Shown here piece by piece: positions 59,278-64,000 of a stretch of DNA of 64,000 bases (its first letter is position 1; each line of letters begins with the position of its first letter). The notes beneath the pieces were generated by a model. The model did not search any database. It was not told where the DNA came from and saw only the letters and a program-made list of their open reading frames with translations. Made by a program: the position numbers and the translations under genes. The DNA comes from Streptomyces coeruleorubidus (lineage in GTDB: Bacteria; Actinomycetota; Actinomycetes; Streptomycetales; Streptomycetaceae). The stretch spans positions 4,941,001 to 5,005,000 of the forward strand of contig NZ_CP023694.1 of assembly GCF_008705135.1 (NCBI RefSeq), written 5' to 3'.

Positions 59278-60279
59278 CTACGCGTCCCGCATCCCGGCCC
59301 GCGCGAACTCCGCCATGCCCTCCTCGAACCCGGCCTCCGGCTTCCAGCCCAGCGCGTCCCGCAGCCGTGCGGAGTCGGCGGTGATGTGCCGTACGTCCCC
59401 GAGCCGGTACTCGCCGGTGACGACGGGCTCGGGCCCGCCGTACGCGGCGGCGAGTGCCCGGGCCATCTCGCCGACGGTGTGCGGGTCGCCGCTGCCGGTG
59501 TTGTACGCCGTGAGCCCGCCCGGGGCGGCCTCCGCCTCCAGCGCCACGGCATTGGCCCGCGCCACGTCCCGGACGTGCACGAAGTCCCTGCGCTGCCGTC
59601 CGTCCTCGAACACGCGCGGTGCCTCGCCCCGGGCGAGCGCCGAGCGGAAGAAGGAGGCGACACCGGCGTAGGGGGTGTCGCGGGGCATGCCGGGCCCGTA
59701 CACGTTGTGGTAGCGCAGCGACACCGCCGACCCGCCCGTGCAGCGGGCCCAGGCGGCGGCCAGGTGCTCCTGGGCCAGCTTGGTCGTCGCGTACACGTTC
59801 CGGGGATCGGCCGGGGCGTCCTCGCCGACCAGCCCGGGGACGAGGTCCGCCCCGCACACCGGGCACGGCGGCTCGAACCGGCCGGTGTCGAGGTCGGTGA
59901 CGGCACGCGGCCCGGGCCGTACGACCCCGTGCCGGGGGCACTCGTACCGCCCTTCCCCGTAGACCACCATCGACCCGGCCAGCACGAGACGCCGCACACC
60001 CGCCTCCGCCATGGCGGCGAGCAGCACGGCCGTCCCGAGGTCGTTGTGCGAGACGTACTCCGCCGCGTCGGCGACCCCGTCGCCGAGCCCGACCTTCGCG
60101 GCCTGGTGGCACACGGCGTCCGCACCGGCCACGGCGCGTCCGACGGCGGCCGGGTCCCGCACGTTGGCACCGGCGTCCTCCCGCACGTCGAACACGACCG
60201 CCTCGTGCCCGCGCTCCCGGAGGGCGGCGACCACATGGGACCCGATGAACCCGGCACCGCCGGTGACCAGTACGCGCAT
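59278..60279 (-). CDS. NAD-dependent epimerase/dehydratase with CxxH/CxxC insertion
   Basis: A 333-residue extended-SDR enzyme: MRVLVTGGAGFIGSHVV Rossmann start (GxxGxxG), AGSMVVYG, catalytic Tyr163 and Lys167 in YATTK, and RRDFVHVRDVARAN. Between the third strand and the YxxxK helix lies an unusual insertion with Cys114, His117, Cys139 and Cys142 (ECPRH and PCPVCG), which looks like a zinc-ribbon-type site. The family changes sugar nucleotides; the substrate is unknown. ATG 60279. It forms the right edge of the envelope-type cluster with the GT2 and methyltransferase genes. Confidence 0.88.
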   Translation of the reverse strand: MRVLVTGGAGFIGSHVVAALRERGHEAVVFDVREDAGANVRDPAAVGRAVAGADAVCHQAAKVGLGDGVADAAEYVSHNDLGTAVLLAAMAEAGVRRLVLAGSMVVYGEGRYECPRHGVVRPGPRAVTDLDTGRFEPPCPVCGADLVPGLVGEDAPADPRNVYATTKLAQEHLAAAWARCTGGSAVSLRYHNVYGPGMPRDTPYAGVASFFRSALARGEAPRVFEDGRQRRDFVHVRDVARANAVALEAEAAPGGLTAYNTGSGDPHTVGEMARALAAAYGGPEPVVTGEYRLGDVRHITADSARLRDALGWKPEAGFEEGMAEFARAGMRDA

Positions 60280-60357
60280 ACGGCCACGCTAGGCCCGCGA
60301 CCCGGCCGCACCACGGGACCGCGCCCGTACGTCACGACTCCGTAAGATCGCGCACGG

Positions 60358-60984
60358 TCACAGCGACGCGGTCTCCGACGCGGTCGCCCAGGCGAACCCG
60401 TCCGGGTCGGTGAAGGGCCCGGAGTCGCCGTTGATCGTGAGCCGGTGCGATCCGGTGCCGTCGGGGGAGACGCCGACGAGCTTGGCCAGGCCCCGGCGCT
60501 TGTACAGCGCCAGCTTGACGGAGCCCGACCCGGTGTCGAACTCGACGTACTTGCTGCCGTAGCTCTTCGCCACGGGGATGCCGTGCTCGACGTAGAACCG
60601 CTTGCTGCCGGCCATGTCCTCGACTCCCAGCAGTAGCACGATCTCGTCGATCCGCCGGGTGGCCGGGCCGGTGTCCTTCTTCGACGACGACGCGATCTGC
60701 CAGATCGTCCCGTCCGGAGCCTGCACGACGCCCCCGTAGCCCCACAGCGACTTGGCGGCGGGCTTGAGCGTCGCGGCACCGGCGTCCACGGCGGCGCCGA
60801 AGAGGGCGTTGACGTCGGCCGGCTGGGACACCACGAGCGACAGCGTGAACCCGCGAAAGCCGGTCGTCGGCGCCTGTGAGGCCCGCACGCGTACCTGATC
60901 GCCCAGTCCGAACGCGCTGGTGTAGAAGCGGTGGGCGGCGGTGGGGTCGTCCACTTCGAGGGTGACGGATTCGATGGAAGTCAT
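60358..60984 (-). CDS. VOC/glyoxalase-superfamily protein, two modules
   Basis: A 208-residue protein with two VOC repeats: SIESVTLEVDDPTAAHRFYTSAFGLGD at the N-terminus, and RIDEIVLLLGVEDMAGSKRFYVEHGIPVAKSYG beginning near residue 112. These fold as paired beta-alpha-beta-beta-beta units and often bind metals; reactions range from glyoxalase I to dioxygenases and resistance proteins, so none is assigned. ATG 60984. It stands alone on the minus strand, and the small hydrophobic protein gene begins upstream of it. Confidence 0.9.
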   Translation of the reverse strand: MTSIESVTLEVDDPTAAHRFYTSAFGLGDQVRVRASQAPTTGFRGFTLSLVVSQPADVNALFGAAVDAGAATLKPAAKSLWGYGGVVQAPDGTIWQIASSSKKDTGPATRRIDEIVLLLGVEDMAGSKRFYVEHGIPVAKSYGSKYVEFDTGSGSVKLALYKRRGLAKLVGVSPDGTGSHRLTINGDSGPFTDPDGFAWATASETASL

Positions 60985-61065
60985 GACGTTGACGCTAGGC
61001 GCCGCACGAGACCCGCGCTTCTCGAATCCTGACCGGAACGAGGAACACCTCGCCCCAACCCGTCG

Positions 61066-61239
61066 TCAGCGCACAGGCCGCCGCCCCGCGTGCCGGGACA
61101 GCCGTACGGCGAAGAAGATCACGTCTACGGCGAGGAGCACGATGCCGATGGCCAGGAGATAACCCAGGCCCGCCGCCGCCACGCCGATGATTCCCAGGAC
61201 GACGGCCACGAGGACGACCAGAAGGAAGAGCGCCATCAT
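61066..61239 (-). CDS. Small hydrophobic membrane protein
   Basis: A 57-residue protein of two hydrophobic helices (ALFLLVVLVAVVLGIIGVAAAG; GYLLAIGIVLLAVDVIFFAV) with a basic tail (RLSRHAGRRPVR). I take ATG 61239 with AGGAGAGG upstream; GTG 61263 would add eight residues. Short two-helix proteins of this kind are common in Streptomyces near stress-related genes, but the function is unknown. Confidence 0.7.
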   Translation of the reverse strand: MMALFLLVVLVAVVLGIIGVAAAGLGYLLAIGIVLLAVDVIFFAVRLSRHAGRRPVR

Positions 61240-61273
61240 CGCGGACCACCTCTCCTGTGCCACGTGCGTGCGG

Positions 61274-61630
61274 TCACCGGCGGGCGAGCCGGCGCTCGCC
61301 CCCCGCTCCGGGCCGGTACGTCATGCCGTAGTACTGGAAGATCTGCTCCTCCCGCTCGGCCGGGAGAACGTCGTCCGTCCCGATCGACGGGGCTTTGCGC
61401 ACCTGTCCCCTGGCGTGGGAGACCTTGACGTAACCCGGTCCGACCACGGCGTCGTCGAGGGGGACGAAGACCAGGCGCCGGCGGCCGGGCACCCCGGTGC
61501 GGACGGTGGCCACGGCCGGTTCGTCGGTGGAGGTGTCCACGTAGACGCCTTCTAGCATGCCGATCCTGTGCTGCTTCGGATCGACCACGTCATGGTCGCG
61601 CCATTCACGGATGTCGGCTGAACGGATCAT
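61274..61630 (-). CDS. PRC-barrel domain protein
   Basis: A 118-residue protein whose first ~90 residues fit a PRC-barrel: DIREWRDHDVVDPKQHRIGMLEGVYVDTST, then VFVPLDDAVVGPGYVKVSHARGQV, and a C-terminal QIFQYYGMTYRPG. PRC-barrels are small beta-barrels in RNA-processing, photosynthetic and stress proteins. ATG 61630 has GGGAG upstream. It is divergent from the first DUF5994 gene, across a region with a 22-bp palindrome. Confidence 0.85.
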   Translation of the reverse strand: MIRSADIREWRDHDVVDPKQHRIGMLEGVYVDTSTDEPAVATVRTGVPGRRRLVFVPLDDAVVGPGYVKVSHARGQVRKAPSIGTDDVLPAEREEQIFQYYGMTYRPGAGGERRLARR

Positions 61631-61665
61631 GCCCGTACTCCCTGTCCGGTCCCGCCGTTTCACCC

Positions 61666-61687
61666 TACTCCGGCCCGGGCCGGAGTA
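61666..61687. promoter_or_regulatory. Perfect 22-bp palindrome in the PRC-barrel / DUF5994 divergent region
   Basis: The stretch 61666-61687 is its own reverse complement, with outer TACTCC and GGAGTA. It lies 36 bp upstream of the PRC-barrel start. The GGAGTA half and following CGGTG recur upstream of the third DUF5994 gene, and a related arrangement lies upstream of the second. Confidence 0.6.
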
Positions 61688-62046
61688 CGGTGGGAAGGAC
61701 GAGGACTTTCCGTATGCCGGAATTCTGACCGGTCCCGGACCACGTACGTCATCCGTCCTCGCATGGGCAGCCCGTGACCCGGCCGCGCATCCGCATCCAG
61801 GCCGAGGAGCCACGCATGCCATCGCCCCACAGTCCGAACACCTCCACGACGGTTCCACCGCCTGACCCCGTGCCGTCGCCCCAGGGCTACGACGGCACGT
61901 CCCCGTTCCCGCCGGACGGCCCGGCGCCCGCCCGCGACGGCGGTGAGCGGCTGTACGTCGCGGTGACGGGGGGCCGCGGACCGGGTCGCGGCCCGTCGCG
62001 TCTGACACCGACCACCGGACCACTCATGAAGTCGGCAGGAGCCCTC

Positions 62047-62445
62047 ATGACCACCGCGCTACCGCCCCCGCTCCCCTCCCACCCGGTCCTCCGGCTGCGT
62101 CTCGCACCCCGCAGCGGCATGCCCCGGCCCATCGACGGGGCGTGGTGGCCCCGCTCCTACGACCTGCTCGCGGAACTCCCGTCGCTGCTCTCGGGGTTGC
62201 CGCGCACGTGGGGTCAGGTCACCAGCGTCACCGTCAACGGGGCGACGTGGCCGGCGGCACCCGGCCGGATGCTCGTCTCCAACCAGGTCGTACGACTGCA
62301 CAGGGCCCTCGCGGCGTCCGCCCCGCACACCGTCGTCCTGCTCGCCCCCGGCCGGGGCCGCTGGGACCTGCTGGTGGTGCCGCCGGACACGACCGAGGAG
62401 GCGGCGGAACCGCTGATGGCGGCCGCGGCGAGCGATCAGGAGTGA
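62047..62445 (+). CDS. DUF5994 family protein (copy 1)
   Basis: A 132-residue protein of the DUF5994 type, recognised by PIDGAWWPRSYDLLAELPSLL and the closing WDLLVVPPDTTEEAAEPLMAAAA. ATG 62047 is chosen because CAGGAG lies 6 bases upstream; the frame is open from ATG 61816, and that ~77-residue lead-in is Pro/Gly-rich and does not look like the family. Function unknown. The first of three similar genes in a row. Confidence 0.8.
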   Translation: MTTALPPPLPSHPVLRLRLAPRSGMPRPIDGAWWPRSYDLLAELPSLLSGLPRTWGQVTSVTVNGATWPAAPGRMLVSNQVVRLHRALAASAPHTVVLLAPGRGRWDLLVVPPDTTEEAAEPLMAAAASDQE

Positions 62446-62509
62446 CGGCCGTTCGCCCGGCGGTGACCGCCACCCGCCCGGCGGTGCTCGCCACTCGCCG
62501 AGCGTCGTC

Positions 62510-62761
62510 TCACTTCCGCCGGTGGCTGTCCTCCATGGACCGGCTGGTGTCCAGCCAGGACCGGGCAGGTTCCGCCGCGCGGCCGGTGTCCACGGTGAGG
62601 TCGAGGCGGGTTCCCCCGTCGGGACCGGCCGGGTAGCTGCGCTGCTCGGTGGCGGCGAAGCAACGGCGGAGAACCTCCGCGACCCGCCGGGCGACCTCGG
62701 GCGAGGCGGCGACGATGCGTACCTCGGCGTGCCCGTCCGAGGGTGGTTCCGTGGACTGCAT
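62510..62761 (-). CDS. Small hypothetical protein
   Basis: An 83-residue protein on the opposite strand between two DUF5994 genes. It has a helix-strand pattern (EVRIVAASPEVARRVAEVLRRCF) then TRLDLTVDTGRAAEPARSWLDTS. No family is recognised; its codon use and ribosome site (GAGG six bases ahead) support it as a real gene. Its promoter region is shared with the second DUF5994 gene and holds an 18-bp stem palindrome. Confidence 0.7.
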   Translation of the reverse strand: MQSTEPPSDGHAEVRIVAASPEVARRVAEVLRRCFAATEQRSYPAGPDGGTRLDLTVDTGRAAEPARSWLDTSRSMEDSHRRK

Positions 62762-62815
62762 GGCGACCTCGGAGTTCGGTGTCCCGGCGGGAGACGGGCC
62801 GGGTCCCTCACTCTA

Positions 62816-62855
62816 CTCCGGGCTCTCCGGCCGCCATCGGCCGGAGAGCCCGGAG
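62816..62855. promoter_or_regulatory. 18-bp perfect stem palindrome between divergent genes
   Basis: 62816-62833 pairs perfectly with 62838-62855 around a CCAT loop. It lies between the small minus-strand gene and the second DUF5994 gene, in a divergent promoter region, so it is better placed as an operator than as a terminator; the trailing GAGAGTACCGTG resembles the GGAGTACGGTG found upstream of the other two DUF5994 genes. Confidence 0.6.
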
Positions 62856-62929
62856 AGTACCGTGAGACGAGGAAGCCACCAGGCTTCCTGATGCCCGGCA
62901 GGATTCCCCCCGGCAGGCAGGCGAGCGCG

Positions 62930-63442
62930 ATGTCCGACTCCGACTCCCCGCGTGTGACCAGGCTCCTGCCCGACGCCGTCCACCAGGCCGTGCGGCCCGG
63001 AACGGCCGTGGTACGGCTGGAGACGACTCATGAGCGGCAGGGCGTGCTCGACGGGGCGTGGTGGCCGCGTTCCCGCGAGATCGCCGCCGAGCTCCCCGGC
63101 CTGATCACCGCACTGACCGAGCACCTCGGGCCCATCACCCGTGTCGGCCTGGACGCCGGTGCCTGGGAAGAGCTGCCGACGCGGATGACCATCGACGACC
63201 GTGTCGTCCACATCGACTCCTCCCCGGTCGGCGACGACACCGTCCTCATCACCCGGGGCGGGCAGGACCTCTTCTCCCTCCTCGTGGTCCCGCCGCACGC
63301 GACGCCCGACGCCGCGCGCGCCGCCATGACCGAGGCCGTCCGCTCCGGCAGCGTGACGCAGGCCGAACAGATCCTCGTCGACACCGGCACCGGGCACTCG
63401 ACCCCGAGCGCGACGGAACTCCCGAGCGCCCCCGGCGAATAG
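62930..63442 (+). CDS. DUF5994 family protein (copy 2)
   Basis: A 170-residue DUF5994 protein: GVLDGAWWPRSREIAAELPGLI in the core and LFSLLVVPPHATPDAARAAMTEAV near the end, then a ~35-residue Thr/Ser/Pro-rich tail not seen in the other copies. ATG 62930 has an AGGCAGG-type site; ATG 62891 is in frame and would add 13 residues. Function unknown. Confidence 0.85.
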   Translation: MSDSDSPRVTRLLPDAVHQAVRPGTAVVRLETTHERQGVLDGAWWPRSREIAAELPGLITALTEHLGPITRVGLDAGAWEELPTRMTIDDRVVHIDSSPVGDDTVLITRGGQDLFSLLVVPPHATPDAARAAMTEAVRSGSVTQAEQILVDTGTGHSTPSATELPSAPGE

Positions 63443-63591
63443 CCCCCGGATCCGTACGGCCCGCCGGACCCGTGCGAGGAGTACGGTGGAGATACCGAGG
63501 ATTCTTCGCGCACCGGCTTCCAGGCTCGTGTCGTTTTCGGCGATCGAATATGCCGGGGCGGCCGCTGCCGTCCCGGGGCAGGGTTCGCGTC

Positions 63592-64000
63592 ATGACTGCG
63601 ACCATTTCCCACCCGCCGGCAGCCGAAGCCGATGACCGGTCCTCCTCCTCCGCTCCGCGTCTGTCGCTCGCCGCCACCGGTTCCGCACCGGCTCTGCTGG
63701 ACGGCGCCTGGTGGCCCCGCTCCCGCGATCTCGCGGCGGAACTCCCCTCCCTGACCGCCGTACTGGACCCGGTGTGGGGGCGGATCACCCGGGTCACGGT
63801 GAATCCCACCCACTGGCCGGTCGTACCCCGCAAGGTGCCCGTCACCGGGCGCGTGGTGAAGGTGGGCTGGTTCCGCTTCGAGCAGGACCCGCACGAACTG
63901 CTGCTGCTCTCGTACCGAGTGGGCCGCTGGAACCTCCTGGTGATCCCGCCGCAGACGACTCCCGACTCGGCCGCCCGGCTGATGGCCGCCGCGAGCGACC
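63592..64000 (+). CDS. DUF5994 family protein (copy 3, 3' end beyond the window)
   Basis: 136 codons are visible before the window ends: ALLDGAWWPRSRDLAAELPSLT and NLLVIPPQTTPDSAARLMAAAS mark it as DUF5994, with a Ser/Ala-rich lead-in of ~25 residues. ATG 63592 follows GGGGCAGGG. It is the third of a tandem set, more similar to copy 1 in its DPVWGRITRVTVN segment. Confidence 0.85.
   Translation, partial: MTATISHPPAAEADDRSSSSAPRLSLAATGSAPALLDGAWWPRSRDLAAELPSLTAVLDPVWGRITRVTVNPTHWPVVPRKVPVTGRVVKVGWFRFEQDPHELLLLSYRVGRWNLLVIPPQTTPDSAARLMAAASD

Noticed and set aside
62816..62855. Strong hairpin considered as a terminator
   Set aside because: It lies between the starts of two divergent genes, so it is more likely an operator.

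Overview
The window is very GC-rich and its genes use GTG and TTG starts freely. Many neighbouring genes overlap by ATGA or GTGA junctions, LuxR/NarL-type two-component systems are abundant, and several families are typical of actinomycetes (DUF5994, nSTAND-WD40 regulators, MMPL exporters). Together these point to a Streptomyces or close relative, in a chromosomal stretch of mixed regulatory, export and catabolic genes. No rRNA, tRNA, CRISPR array, insertion sequence or prophage was seen.

Layout, 0-24.5 kb. A cut-off luciferase-like oxidoreductase is followed by a TetR gene divergent from a short-chain dehydrogenase / Baeyer-Villiger monooxygenase / SMP-30 lactonase-like operon, which reads as an alcohol to ketone to ester or lactone to hydroxy-acid route. 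A DEAD-box helicase and a cold-shock gene follow; the cold-shock leader carries a hairpin plus T-run like an intrinsic terminator. From 7.8 to 24.5 kb lie an MMPL exporter, three LuxR-type two-component systems, two ABC exporters (one in a tight ABC-kinase-regulator operon under a MerR gene), a penicillin-binding-like serine hydrolase, and an unusual pair of membrane proteins, one ABA4-like.

Layout, 24.5-45 kb. A membrane/TPR-like protein is coupled to a truncated GH16-like secreted protein. A 1269-residue HTH-NTPase-TM-WD40 protein and a lipoprotein follow; the promoter regions of both share a TTGTTC...GAACAA inverted repeat. Next are an ArsR regulator with a frameshifted MFS transporter, then a three-gene operon of flavin L-amino-acid oxidase, thiamine-diphosphate decarboxylase and a PixA/AidA inclusion-body protein. 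A LysR gene ending in a 15-bp terminator precedes a five-gene acyl-CoA operon (CoA transferase, crotonase, acetoacetate decarboxylase, hydroxyacyl-CoA dehydrogenase, acyl-CoA dehydrogenase).

Layout, 45-64 kb. A secreted protein-arginine deiminase with all four catalytic residues sits behind a GlxA-like AraC regulator. A less GC-rich patch (49.4-51.1 kb) holds small orphan proteins. An envelope or sugar-type cluster follows: a polytopic membrane protein, a fused membrane/molybdopterin oxidoreductase, a methyltransferase, a DUF2064 transferase, a GT2, an OmpR-type two-component system and an NAD-epimerase with a four-residue metal-site insertion. The right end holds a PRC-barrel protein and three tandem DUF5994 genes with related palindromes in their promoter regions, the last gene running off the window.

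The best candidates for something undescribed are the oxidase-decarboxylase-PixA operon, the bacterial arginine deiminase, the cold-shock leader attenuator, and the paired palindromes around the nSTAND gene.
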